Of a stretch of DNA of 64,000 bases, positions 27,625 through 35,413 are shown piece after piece. Under the pieces are notes generated by a model. It did not search any database and had not been told where the DNA came from. It saw only the letters and a program-made list of their open reading frames with translations. The position numbers and the translations under genes are program-made. Source of the stretch: Cyanobacteria bacterium REEB67 (lineage in GTDB: Bacteria > Cyanobacteriota > Vampirovibrionia > Obscuribacterales > Obscuribacteraceae); NCBI GenBank assembly GCA_018971775.1, contig JAGXAB010000002.1:5001-69000 (forward strand), given 5' to 3'. Position 1 is the stretch's first letter. Each line of letters opens with the position of its first letter.

Positions 27625-28738
27625 CTTTATGTAGATCGTCGAGATTGGTCTGCGCTTCTTTGTAATCGCTTTTCAAATCGAGGGCGGCTCGATATTCCGC
27701 TTCGGCCAGATCGGCTTTACCCATCTTGTTATAGGCGACGCCGAGATTGTTGTGAGCAAGAGCGTTTTTCGGATCGCATTTGATCGCCATCTGATAGTGG
27801 CGCACGGCATCTTGCACTTCGCCCAGCTTCTGATAGAGCAGGCCGACATTATAGTGGGCGTCGCCAAAGTTAGGATCGATGCGCAGGGCTTTTTTGTATT
27901 CATCAAGGGCCTTGCTCATATCGCCCTGGCTAAAATAGGCGATACCGAGGCTGGTATGCGCCTGAGCCTGACCGAGGTTACGCTCCGCCTCGGGCAGATC
28001 CGGGTGGAGCTTAAGCGCTTGCTGGAAGCATTCGATCGCCTCCGGAATTTTACCCTGGGTGTTGTAGACGACACCGAGATTATTCAAGGCTTCGCCAAAT
28101 TGCGGATCAATGGTCAGGGCATTTTTGTAGGCCACAGTCGCACCGTCGAGATCGCCGCGAGCAAAAAGCATGCGCCCAAGACTGTAGTGAGCGAGTACGT
28201 TTTTATCGTCGAGGGCAATCGCTTTTTGATAATCTTCGATCGCCTCGGGAAAATTACCGAGACGTTCGGCTGAGATACCGAGATTGTAGCGATATTCACT
28301 ATTTTGCGGACTGACGGCGAGGGCGGCCTGGAAACAGTCCTGCGCCTTTTGATATTGACCGAGATCGAAGAGGGCCACACCGAGATTGAAGCGGGCCTCG
28401 ACCAGATCGGGATCGAGGGAAAGCGCCCTGTTATATTGCGCCACAGCTTCTGGTAACTTGCCGAGCTGATGATAGACTTTGCCGAGAAGATTGCAAGCGT
28501 TGCCGTTGTTTGGGTCGCGTTCCAGCACTTTTGTAAGCATCGAGCCGGCTTCCGCGTAGCGCTTGCTCTGATAAACGCTGCGAACCTTTTCCAGGGCGTC
28601 GCCACCGCCTGCGCCACCACCGGCAAGCGCCGCCGGCGCCAGCAATAAAATAGCGCAGAGCGCCGTCAAAAAAGGCGATAATTGCCGTTTAGTCGACCGC
28701 GGGGCAAGCAAAGACGGTAGTAAAAGAGATTTAGGCAC
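27611..28738 (-). CDS. Secreted tetratricopeptide-repeat protein
   Basis: A 375-residue protein. The N-terminal signal peptide (LTALCAILLLAPAALAG) is followed by about nine TPR units from residue 50 to the end. Each carries the pattern W/L-x2-L/I-G-x2-Y...A-x3-Y/F-x3-A-x2-ldP (for example ALAHNNLGVAYNKMGKADLAEAEYRAAL). TPR solenoids mediate protein-protein contacts, so this is probably an exported scaffold; partners are unknown. Its stop overlaps the end of the convergent 5'-nucleotidase gene by 14 bp. Confidence 0.88.
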   Translation of the reverse strand: MPKSLLLPSLLAPRSTKRQLSPFLTALCAILLLAPAALAGGGAGGGDALEKVRSVYQSKRYAEAGSMLTKVLERDPNNGNACNLLGKVYHQLGKLPEAVAQYNRALSLDPDLVEARFNLGVALFDLGQYQKAQDCFQAALAVSPQNSEYRYNLGISAERLGNFPEAIEDYQKAIALDDKNVLAHYSLGRMLFARGDLDGATVAYKNALTIDPQFGEALNNLGVVYNTQGKIPEAIECFQQALKLHPDLPEAERNLGQAQAHTSLGIAYFSQGDMSKALDEYKKALRIDPNFGDAHYNVGLLYQKLGEVQDAVRHYQMAIKCDPKNALAHNNLGVAYNKMGKADLAEAEYRAALDLKSDYKEAQTNLDDLHKAKGQ

Positions 28739-28805
28739 AAATTTTTCTGCAAACTAATAATTAAACAGACTAACATATAGACCTGCTTTCTCGGATGGGG
28801 CCCTT

Positions 28806-30515
28806 ATGCAACTTTTTAAGACCTTGACACTGACGATCGCTCTGACGCTGTCACCGACGATAGCGCTTGCCCAGGAGGCCGGCTGCCAGTCCTGCCTGAA
28901 GACGGCCAGCGGCCTCTTCAGCCGCGGTGACAATGCCGGAGCTGCCAAGGTATTAAACGAATGGCAGGCGAAATGCCCGCAAAACCTACAACTTCTGCTC
29001 ATGCTCAATACCGTGCTCAGCCGTATGCCTGGTGAAAAAGCAAGAGCCCTCGAAGCGGCCGAAAAAGCCTGCATCCTCGCCCCCAATAACATGCTCGCCC
29101 ACTTCCAGAAAGCAATGACCTTGATGGTCATGCAACAGGGTCCCGCCGCCGCTAAAGAATTTCAACGCGTAGTCGATCTGGATCCGACCAGCTACGAAGC
29201 CTGGTCGGCGCTCAGTGAATTGCTCGGTGCCCAGGGCGACAGTCAGGGTGCAAAAGCGGCTGCGGACAAAGCCTTGCAATTAAGCCCTTCAGCCAGACAG
29301 TCCCAGCTCAATGCCATCAACAGTAAAAATAGAATGGGCAATGTTCAAGGCGTCAAACAAGAAATAAGCAAAATAAGCGACGATCCAAATACCGCTCGCG
29401 AAAACCTGCTCATCGTAGGCGAGGAGGCTTTCAGACTGGGATATTTCGAGGAGGCGGCCGCATGCATCGCTCAGGTGCAAAACAAATATCCCGATGCGCC
29501 GCAGGTGCGCATCACCTTGCCTCTGGCCCTGATCGAATCTGGCAAGGCTGTGACGATGGGCCCGGACAGCAAAACAACCAGCACCAGAAGCAAGGGCAAT
29601 ACCGGCAATTCTGGCACCACCGGCAGTGCCGACTATGAGGCGCTGCTTGGTTTGAATGCCGTGAGCAACGGCGATTTGGAAGGAGGAGAGAAAATCATCG
29701 AAAAAGCGGCGGCAGCGGATCCGGGCGATTCCATCGTCCTGCTTGCTTCTGGGCAGCTGGCCTATAGACTTGGTCACTATAGAGCGGCTCTGGAAAAATT
29801 CAATGACGCTCTCTCAAAAAACAAGAGCCTGAGCCTGGCCCGCCTTTTTGTCGCCCAGACCAGTCTGGCCCAGGGTGACTGGAAAGAGGCGATATCGCAA
29901 GCGCGCGAGTGTCAGGCCAAGGCCAGCGGTTTCAAGGTTTCGGCGGACGCTATCGAGCTGATTGCCCGCATACGCGATAGCGAAGATAATGGCAATAATG
30001 TTCCCAACCTGAAAGCCGAATTGCAAAATCTCGGCCCCAAGACCTGCGATACATCCCAGGCTGACGCCGAAAACGCGCTCGGAGAACTGGCCTTAAAAGA
30101 TAAAGATCCGGGCCGGGCGCGGCAGCTCTTCAGTGCCGCCAAAGATCATTATCCGGGCGGCTTCGCCGGTCGGATCGGCCTCGGACGCGTCGCCTTGAGT
30201 GAGGGCGACTATGAAACAGCCAATAAAGAACTCGATCAAGCGATAGCCAGGGCACCGGGCAGTATCGAGGCGCTTTCGCTAAAAGCAGTGGCCCTGGCAG
30301 CCACCAATGACGCCGGGGGCGCCTTTGCTCTGCTCAATAAAATCGACCAGGAAGGCGAATTGCCCGCGGCGACATGCATCGATCTGGGCAAGGCGTTTCA
30401 AAAAGTGAACCAAAACAAACTGGCGGCGACCTATTACAAAAAGGCGCTGCAGGCCGGTCTCACCGGCAATACTCTGCAGCAGACCAAAGACGCCTTGAAA
30501 GCAGTCGGGCCTTAA
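28806..30515 (+). CDS. Secreted tetratricopeptide-repeat protein (divergent from the neighbour)
   Basis: A 569-residue protein with a signal peptide (residues 1-23, ending SPTIALAQE), a CQSCLK motif directly after it, and TPR-like helical repeats over most of its length. The units are less regular than in the adjacent minus-strand TPR gene. A Ser/Thr/Gly/Asn-rich linker (about residues 252-275) divides the solenoid in two. The two TPR genes are divergently arranged, 67 bp apart, which suggests joint regulation. Role unknown. Confidence 0.85.
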   Translation: MQLFKTLTLTIALTLSPTIALAQEAGCQSCLKTASGLFSRGDNAGAAKVLNEWQAKCPQNLQLLLMLNTVLSRMPGEKARALEAAEKACILAPNNMLAHFQKAMTLMVMQQGPAAAKEFQRVVDLDPTSYEAWSALSELLGAQGDSQGAKAAADKALQLSPSARQSQLNAINSKNRMGNVQGVKQEISKISDDPNTARENLLIVGEEAFRLGYFEEAAACIAQVQNKYPDAPQVRITLPLALIESGKAVTMGPDSKTTSTRSKGNTGNSGTTGSADYEALLGLNAVSNGDLEGGEKIIEKAAAADPGDSIVLLASGQLAYRLGHYRAALEKFNDALSKNKSLSLARLFVAQTSLAQGDWKEAISQARECQAKASGFKVSADAIELIARIRDSEDNGNNVPNLKAELQNLGPKTCDTSQADAENALGELALKDKDPGRARQLFSAAKDHYPGGFAGRIGLGRVALSEGDYETANKELDQAIARAPGSIEALSLKAVALAATNDAGGAFALLNKIDQEGELPAATCIDLGKAFQKVNQNKLAATYYKKALQAGLTGNTLQQTKDALKAVGP

Positions 30516-31184
30516 CTAAAAAGCCGCATCCTTGGCGCGATCGGCAAGCGTCTTTTTGGTCATGGCAGACTCGTCGCCGGGCTTTACCGACCACATCAAG
30601 CGGGCCGGGCCGAGGGGCAGGGCGGGCCAGTCGACTTTGCTTTCAAGACCACTACCCTGGCGCTCCGGATTCCAGGCGTGCCAGGTTTTCCCCCAGGTAG
30701 TTCTGACAAAATCGAGGGTGGCCTTCTCTTGTTCGGCGGGCATACCGGGCAGACAGAGCATGGTGCTGCTTACTTCTCCGTCGTGCGGGTGCCAGTATTG
30801 TTTTTCTTCTTTAGAAAGGGACTGATAGACTTCGTTCGTGATTACATATTCGACGCCCAGCAATCGTGGGTGCTTATCAGCGACACTACCATTGGTATCA
30901 AACAAAATGCACTGGATCAAAGTCGGACTGTGATGGACGCAAAAGTGACCGACTCGCAGCTGTAGCTGCTTATCCGGCGCTAGGCCGGCATCGGTCTTAT
31001 AGTTGTGAAATCCATCCAGATACATTTCCACTTGCTTGGGAGGTACTTTGCTCAGGTCTTGCCCGGCGCACTCTTTATGTGTCTCGCCGGCGTTTGCTTT
31101 ATCGGTGTCGACAGCGAAGGCCGCAGGTGCAAAAGCGCACACACTGATCGCACAGGCCAGCATCGAACAAATAGACTTGAACAT
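30516..31184 (-). CDS. Secreted DUF1264 (OBAP-like) protein
   Basis: A 222-residue protein with a signal peptide (about residues 1-24, CAFAPAAFA). The mature part matches the DUF1264/oil-body-associated-protein pattern: QVEMYLDGFHNYK, RVGHFCVHHSPTLIQCILFD, LLGVEYVITNEVYQSL, KQYWHPHDGEV, and GKTWHAWNPER near the C-terminus. The plant members associate with oil bodies; the bacterial function is unknown. The repeated Cys/His in these motifs may bind a ligand or metal. The stop abuts that of the convergent TPR gene (1 bp apart). Family recognition is by motif memory. Confidence 0.8.
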   Translation of the reverse strand: MFKSICSMLACAISVCAFAPAAFAVDTDKANAGETHKECAGQDLSKVPPKQVEMYLDGFHNYKTDAGLAPDKQLQLRVGHFCVHHSPTLIQCILFDTNGSVADKHPRLLGVEYVITNEVYQSLSKEEKQYWHPHDGEVSSTMLCLPGMPAEQEKATLDFVRTTWGKTWHAWNPERQGSGLESKVDWPALPLGPARLMWSVKPGDESAMTKKTLADRAKDAAF

Positions 31185-31415
31185 CCGAAATTCTCCCGTT
31201 CTTTAGAAACCAACGACGAAAAGGCAAAGACGGAGAGAGTCTAGCACCCGGGGAGGGGGATAAAAAATGCATCCCAGGCGCCTGACATCCAGATCCCGGG
31301 CGCACCACTTACAACCGCGAAGGCTATGCCAGAGCCCACCCCCTGACCAGTAAGGAGAATAATGAGCTAAAATGCCATTACTCGGTATGAACTTTCTTAA
31401 TGTGAAACATCTAAA

Positions 31416-33068
31416 ATGGTAGTAAGCAAGGCGTCCACGCTCGAATCAATAAACCCGGCCACCAAAGCTGTAATCGGACGTGTACCGATCATGGGCGAAG
31501 ACGAAGTGCGTCTTGCTGTCGAGCGTTCCTGGCATTGCTTCGAAGAGTGGCAGCTCACATCGCTAAAAGCTCGCGCCAAGCTGATTACCAATCTGCGCAA
31601 AGTAATCGCCGCACGCGCCGACGAAATCGGCAAACTGATATCAGAAGAAGTAGGCAAGCCTCTTCCGGAAGCATATTTTTCCGAATTGTCCGGTCCTCTG
31701 GACACCTGCTTGTGGCTCAGCAATAGTGGCGAAAAGCTTCTGGCCGATCAGCCGGTGCCCTTGACCAACCCGCTTCTCGCCAGCAAACAGAGTCTGATTA
31801 CCTATGAGCCCCTCGGTGCGATCGGCATCATCGCCCCCTGGAACTATCCTTTTTCTATCCCGATGATGACCGCGATCATGGCTCTTTATGCCGGCAACAC
31901 AGTGATCATCAAGCCTTCCGAAAAATCACCTCTGATTGCCATCAAAATCGGCGAACTGATAATCGAGGCGGGCTTCCCGCCGAGTGCCGTCGAGATCGTC
32001 ACCGGTGATCGTTTGACCGGTGAATATCTAAGTAAAAGCCGACTGGGCAGATTGATTTTTACCGGTAGCGTCGGTGGAGGTCAGGCCGTCATGGCTCAGG
32101 CGGCAACAGCGCTCACACCGGTCTCCCTCGAGCTCGGCGGAAAAGATGCCGCTGTCGTTTTGCCCGATGCGCCAATCGACTGGACAGCTCGCGGCCTGAC
32201 CTGGGGAGCCTTCACCAACGCCGGCCAGGCCTGTGCCTCGGTCGAGCGCGTCTACATCGTCAAAGGCAAACAGACTGACGAGTTGATCAAGGCCATTGTC
32301 GCCTGCGCCAGCAAACTAAAACTCGGACCAGCAACAGATCCTCTTAGCGATATGGGCCCGCTCATCGACCAGCAGCAGCTCGACAAAGTGGCATCCCACG
32401 TGGCCGAAGCCGTCACCATGGGGGCCAAGATCTTGAGCGGCGGCAAAGTACGTGATGACCTGGGCGGATTCTTCTTTGAACCGACTGTTCTCACCGGCGT
32501 CACGCATGGCATGAAGATCATGAGCGAAGAAACCTTCGGCCCAGTGCTGCCGATCATGGTGGTGGACAGCGAAGACCAGGCAGTGGAGCTGGCTAATGAC
32601 AGCGAATACGGCCTTTCGGCCACGATATGGGCGGGCAAATTGGCGCGCGCCGAATGCGTCGCCCGCGACATCAATGTCGGTACCGTTTTGATCAACGACG
32701 TTTTGTTTTCGCATGCCGTACCTCAACTGCCCTGGGGTGGCTTGAGGAAAAGCGGCTTTGGCCGCGGACATTCGGCCTTTGGCCTGCACGATTTATGCAA
32801 TATAAAACATATAAGCATCGACTCGGCCAGCGGCGCGCACCGCGTCTGGTGGTATCCCTACAGTCCCTCGCGCATCAAGCTCGCCCAGGGAGGCATTCAA
32901 CTCCTGCACGGCGGGCTGAGCAAGCGTACATCAGGACTGGTCGATTTTGTCGGCAATCTTTTTGCAAAAGCGGAAAAGAAAAAAAATTCGCCATTAATTG
33001 ATGCAAAAACTATTGATGCAAAAACAGATGATGAAAAGTCAAAGAAAACGGATCAGAGCCAGTCCTAG
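31416..33068 (+). CDS. Aldehyde dehydrogenase family protein
   Basis: A 550-residue NAD(P)-dependent aldehyde dehydrogenase. Visible motifs are APWNYPFSIPM and IKPSEKSP (cofactor binding), FTGSVGGGQ (Rossmann turn), LELGGKDAAVV (general-base Glu) and NAGQACASVERVY (catalytic Cys). EETFGPVLPIMV lies near the end. The C-terminal 70 residues (WYPYSPSRIKLAQGG... and a Lys-rich tail) exceed the usual 450-500 residue length and resemble the membrane-directed tails of fatty-aldehyde dehydrogenases. Substrate not determinable. No clear ribosome-binding site at the ATG. The IS21-like element lies 130 bp after its stop. Confidence 0.92.
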   Translation: MVVSKASTLESINPATKAVIGRVPIMGEDEVRLAVERSWHCFEEWQLTSLKARAKLITNLRKVIAARADEIGKLISEEVGKPLPEAYFSELSGPLDTCLWLSNSGEKLLADQPVPLTNPLLASKQSLITYEPLGAIGIIAPWNYPFSIPMMTAIMALYAGNTVIIKPSEKSPLIAIKIGELIIEAGFPPSAVEIVTGDRLTGEYLSKSRLGRLIFTGSVGGGQAVMAQAATALTPVSLELGGKDAAVVLPDAPIDWTARGLTWGAFTNAGQACASVERVYIVKGKQTDELIKAIVACASKLKLGPATDPLSDMGPLIDQQQLDKVASHVAEAVTMGAKILSGGKVRDDLGGFFFEPTVLTGVTHGMKIMSEETFGPVLPIMVVDSEDQAVELANDSEYGLSATIWAGKLARAECVARDINVGTVLINDVLFSHAVPQLPWGGLRKSGFGRGHSAFGLHDLCNIKHISIDSASGAHRVWWYPYSPSRIKLAQGGIQLLHGGLSKRTSGLVDFVGNLFAKAEKKKNSPLIDAKTIDAKTDDEKSKKTDQSQS

Positions 33069-33192
33069 TTTTTTTGGGAATTTGCTCTAAATTTTGAGAG
33101 ATACCCATAGAATAGGCATTTGAGCGAAAAAAGTATCGAACAAGGTATCTTTTCACCCTCAAAAACAGCGCTTTTTATCGAACCAGCGTTAA

Positions 33193-33198
33193 GCCTCA
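33193..33198. repeat. Target-site duplication, left copy (GCCTCA)
   Basis: GCCTCA directly abuts the left terminus (TGTCACTT...) of the mobile element. The same six bases abut the right terminus at 35398-35403. This is what a transposition event with a 6-bp staggered cut leaves behind. Confidence 0.85.
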
Positions 33199-33245
33199 TG
33201 TCACTTTGCACGATAAACGCTACACTTTTCTGCACGATAAAAGCG
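33199..33245 (+). repeat. Left terminal inverted repeat with internal TGCACGATAAA repeat
   Basis: TGCACGATAAA occurs at about 33208-33218 and again at 33231-33241, a 23-bp period inside the terminus. This is like the multiple transposase-binding sites at IS21-family ends. The adjoining GTCGGTTGACCGATCGAC is a further short dyad. Confidence 0.75.
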
Positions 33246-33354
33246 TCGGTTGACCGATCGACGACAAAAATTTGCCAAAAAATTCAGACCCGGAGTTATC
33301 GGTAGAGGTTAGTAAAATGCAGCAAAAAACATCCTGGCCACCTATCGAATGGAT

Positions 33355-33624
33355 TTACCATGTTTCAAGAGCATCTTCGCCAATTTCAGTTGCTCCTCTG
33401 TCATTTTGACGGGTCAGTCCGAACTGAAGACTTCGCTCTAAAGCCGCTCTGCAACAGACATCTGCTCGATCTCTAGTAGGCGCGGTGATAGCGAAGCTGT
33501 CACCAGGTGCAAACTCCAACAATGAGCTCAAACTCAGTCTGACTAGTAACTTTTTGATTGCTTGATCGTATTCATCCTGTGCTACAGCCAGACTTAGACG
33601 AGAGTTAATATCCAAAAACTGCAT
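33355..33624 (-). CDS. Small protein downstream of the aspartic protease; probably frameshifted
   Basis: As read, an 89-residue protein from ATG 33624 (a TTG at 33663 would overlap the protease stop by 16 bp). The first 60 residues look natural (YDQAIKKLLVRLSLSSLLEF). The last 20 do not, while the other frame at that point reads MTEEQLKLAKMLLKHG and stops at 33342. Removing one C from the CCC near 33410 joins the two parts, so this gene is probably disrupted by a +1 insertion, or the assembly has an error. It lies just after the protease in the same direction. No family recognised. Confidence 0.5.
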   Translation of the reverse strand: MQFLDINSRLSLAVAQDEYDQAIKKLLVRLSLSSLLEFAPGDSFAITAPTRDRADVCCRAALERSLQFGLTRQNDRGATEIGEDALETW

Positions 33625-33647
33625 GGAAGAATAAAAGTACCAGCAGG

Positions 33648-34499
33648 CTACTTGGCTGTCCAAAGACAGGAATAGTCCGGATCCAGTAGTAATCGTTTAC
33701 AGTCAAACACGTCTGCATTGATCAATCCCATCAATGGTAAACCGCATGATGCTTCAAGTCCTGCCTGATGTTCGGGAAAGTCTATGCCGGAAAATGCAGC
33801 ATTCTCAACCTTTATTCCTGGAGATCTTCTGCCAGGATGTAAGCCAGAGAGAATAAGCTCAGGCACCACAAAATCTTGCGACAGACGTGATAATCCAGTT
33901 AATGTGTGTTCCATCGGCTCATTCCATTTCAGCCTCTTTGCCCAGGCACGCTTTATTTTTTCGATTGTTGGCCGAAAGAGAATAGAAGTTTCAGCACCGG
34001 TATCCCAAATGAACCAGCCAAATAAATCGTCTATCCCTGCCCGCATTAGCAAGGCATCGTTGCGTACTGGATGCAACCACACGGCTCGAACATTTTTTGT
34101 AGGAAAGCTGGGCTCGGAGGCAAGCTTGTGCAGGCGAATATTTGATCTTGCAAAATTGAACTCGGTTCTGAACCTAGTCAGGAACTTCAACCCCAGTAGA
34201 GGATAGGCACCGCCGCGAAAATTATCAAGGTCCCAGGCAACGACTTCCTTGAATACTAGTTTGGTTCCCTTGAATGTGAAGTCTATCTCTTTGTCAACAC
34301 GAACTGCTCGTCTTTCCACAAAACGGGGATCGTACTGTGGCTCGGTGCCTTCAATCCAACCAGCCTCTAAAGCCTGGGAATAAGGTACAAGCAGTTCCCA
34401 AGGAGACCCGGTATCTAAAATAAGATCGGTTTGAATTCCCGCAACCTTGCCAGATATGACAATTGCACCGGTGGAACGATCAAAAGCTAGCTCAATCAT
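33648..34499 (-). CDS. Two-lobed pepsin/retropepsin-like aspartic protease (clan AA)
   Basis: A 283-residue protein with two active-site motifs, DLILDTGSPWELLVP (Asp29) and FIWDTGAETSILF (Asp166). A PLLGLKFLTRFRTEFNF segment closes the first lobe and PLMGLINADVFD the second. One polypeptide thus seems to hold both catalytic halves, as in pepsin, whereas most bacterial clan-AA proteins have one lobe and dimerise. No signal peptide is seen from this start, so it may act in the cytoplasm. ATG 34499 has GGGGA just upstream. Longer starts at 34511 or 34646 run through the repeat sequence. It lies inside the mobile element between two direct copies of its terminal repeat. Confidence 0.75.
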   Translation of the reverse strand: MIELAFDRSTGAIVISGKVAGIQTDLILDTGSPWELLVPYSQALEAGWIEGTEPQYDPRFVERRAVRVDKEIDFTFKGTKLVFKEVVAWDLDNFRGGAYPLLGLKFLTRFRTEFNFARSNIRLHKLASEPSFPTKNVRAVWLHPVRNDALLMRAGIDDLFGWFIWDTGAETSILFRPTIEKIKRAWAKRLKWNEPMEHTLTGLSRLSQDFVVPELILSGLHPGRRSPGIKVENAAFSGIDFPEHQAGLEASCGLPLMGLINADVFDCKRLLLDPDYSCLWTAK

Positions 34500-34510
34500 G
34501 AATTTCCCCA

Positions 34511-34592
34511 TGTCACTTTGCACGATAAATATGTCGGTTGACCGGCCGACTACAAAAATTTGCAAAAAAAAAAAAAATTCAGGCCCCAAGAT
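34511..34592 (+). repeat. Internal third copy of the element's terminal repeat
   Basis: From TGTCACTTTGCACGATAAA this copy follows the left end (33199) closely. It lacks about 25 bp between the two TGCACGATAAA units, then resumes with GTCGGTTGACCG and a poly-A stretch before TTCAG. It points the same way as the left end and lies directly upstream of the protease start, so it may also supply the protease promoter or leader. Confidence 0.75.
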
Positions 34593-34620
34593 ATCAGTGC
34601 TTATTAGCATCACATTGGCC

Positions 34621-34686
34621 GGTGAGTCGCACTTCAATTTGGTCACCTAACGCACCAATTCAGCCGCTGTCTCGCACTTAATCTGG
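34621..34686 (-). repeat. IS21-type subterminal repeats
   Basis: GGTGAGTCGCACTTCAATTTGG (34621-34642; 22 bp) and GCTGTCTCGCACTTAATCTGG (34666-34686) are imperfect direct repeats 45 bp apart, just beyond the istB remnant's stop. Repeats of this size near the 3' end are usual in IS21-family elements. Confidence 0.5.
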
Positions 34687-34714
34687 ACTTTTGCCAAGAT
34701 GGTCTTCTTTGTGG

Positions 34715-34897
34715 TCACGCATTCTCTTCACTTACGTCGGCTCGGCGAGTTGGAGCACCTAACTCAAGCCGATATGATTTATGTACCACGCGGTTCAAAA
34801 TTGCATCGGCCAAAGTAGCGTTTGCAAAAGTTTGATACCACTGCTTAACCGGAAGCGGTGAGGGCGATTACCAAAAAGCTGTTCGCAATCTAGCAAT
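34715..34897 (-). pseudogene. istB: istB 3' remnant (IS21-family transposition helper ATPase)
   Basis: On the minus strand the frame ending at 34715 reads LPVKQWYQTFANATLADAIL and then NRVVHKSYRLEL, which is the well-known C-terminus of IstB. A one-base insertion near 34866 separates it from the preceding SFLVIA. Nothing recognisable remains further upstream: the AAA+ core (Walker A and B) and all of istA are missing. It is a dead fragment and the main evidence for IS21 ancestry. Confidence 0.8.
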
Positions 34898-34935
34898 TTA
34901 GAAATTTAGGCAATTTTTACAAGAGAGCCATTCTA

Positions 34936-35225
34936 TCACCAGGCGCCTAGTTCAAATAGACTCTGCCCCAAAGCGGCCTCAAGCTCCTTCCGAAGTTCTT
35001 GGCTTTTGAGTTTCCCTTGAGAAAGAACGACCTCGGTTTCGCAATCGCCAAAATCTAGAACCAGACAAGCTTTCCATCTAGATAAATTCGGTGCCGGAAC
35101 AGACTTCTCAGATTTTAAAGTAATTTGTTGCGTCTTTCCTCCAAAGCCTGAAAATCAGCCTCATCCTTGGGCATCCAACTTAAATCTGCTACAGCCAAAC
35201 AATGTTTATATTCAACACCCGTTTT
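34936..35225 (-). pseudogene. Frameshifted gene of unknown family inside the mobile element
   Basis: Two minus-strand segments read like one protein. EYKHCLAVADLSWMPKDEAD leads to FQALEERRNKLL, then after a one-base shift near 35115 the frame continues LKSEKSVPAPNLSRWKACLV and LDFGDCETEVVLSQGKLKSQ, ending ELGAW at 34936. No intact frame of more than 60 codons remains. The amino-acid pattern (amphipathic helix, then strands, then a Leu/Glu helix) supports a former coding sequence. It occupies the place where istA would be expected. Family not recognised. Confidence 0.55.
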
Positions 35226-35349
35226 TCACGATCCTACTGGGAAATCCGTTTGCAAAACAAATTTTCGCCAAAATTGAGTAACCACGAATATTCTGGCTAA
35301 GCCGTTTATTTACCAGCAATTCCTCGATTTCGGAGTTCTTGCAACAGAG

Positions 35350-35397
35350 CGGCAAATATCGCACAAAAAAGTGTCCCATTTATCGTGCGAAGTGACA
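35350..35397 (-). repeat. Right terminal inverted repeat
   Basis: Read on the minus strand from 35397: TGTCACTTCGCACGATAAAT, then GGGACACTTTTTTGTGCGATA. This matches the left end with 8 differences in 42 bases, including the second CACGATA-type unit. Confidence 0.75.
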
Positions 35398-35403
35398 GCC
35401 TCA
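35398..35403. repeat. Target-site duplication, right copy (GCCTCA)
   Basis: Identical to 33193-33198. Removing 33199-35403 would restore a continuous intergenic sequence between the aldehyde dehydrogenase and cysteine desulfurase genes. Confidence 0.85.
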
Positions 35404-35413
35404 GATAGAAGCT

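Larger units (their letters stand above)
33199..35397. mobile_element. IS21-like mobile element with cargo, decayed (2.2 kb)
   Basis: The element begins TGTCACTT at 33199 and ends AGTGACA at 35397. About 34 of the first 42 terminal bases match as an inverted repeat, and a perfect 6-bp duplication GCCTCA flanks it. TGT...ACA ends, several short repeats inside each end and a recognisable istB 3' remnant (34715-34897) point to the IS21 family. No intact istA or istB remains, so it cannot move alone. It carries an aspartic protease gene with a small partner, plus a broken gene of unknown family. It sits between two convergent genes and interrupts neither. A third copy of the end sequence (34511) splits the element into a protease half and an istB half. 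Confidence 0.8.
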
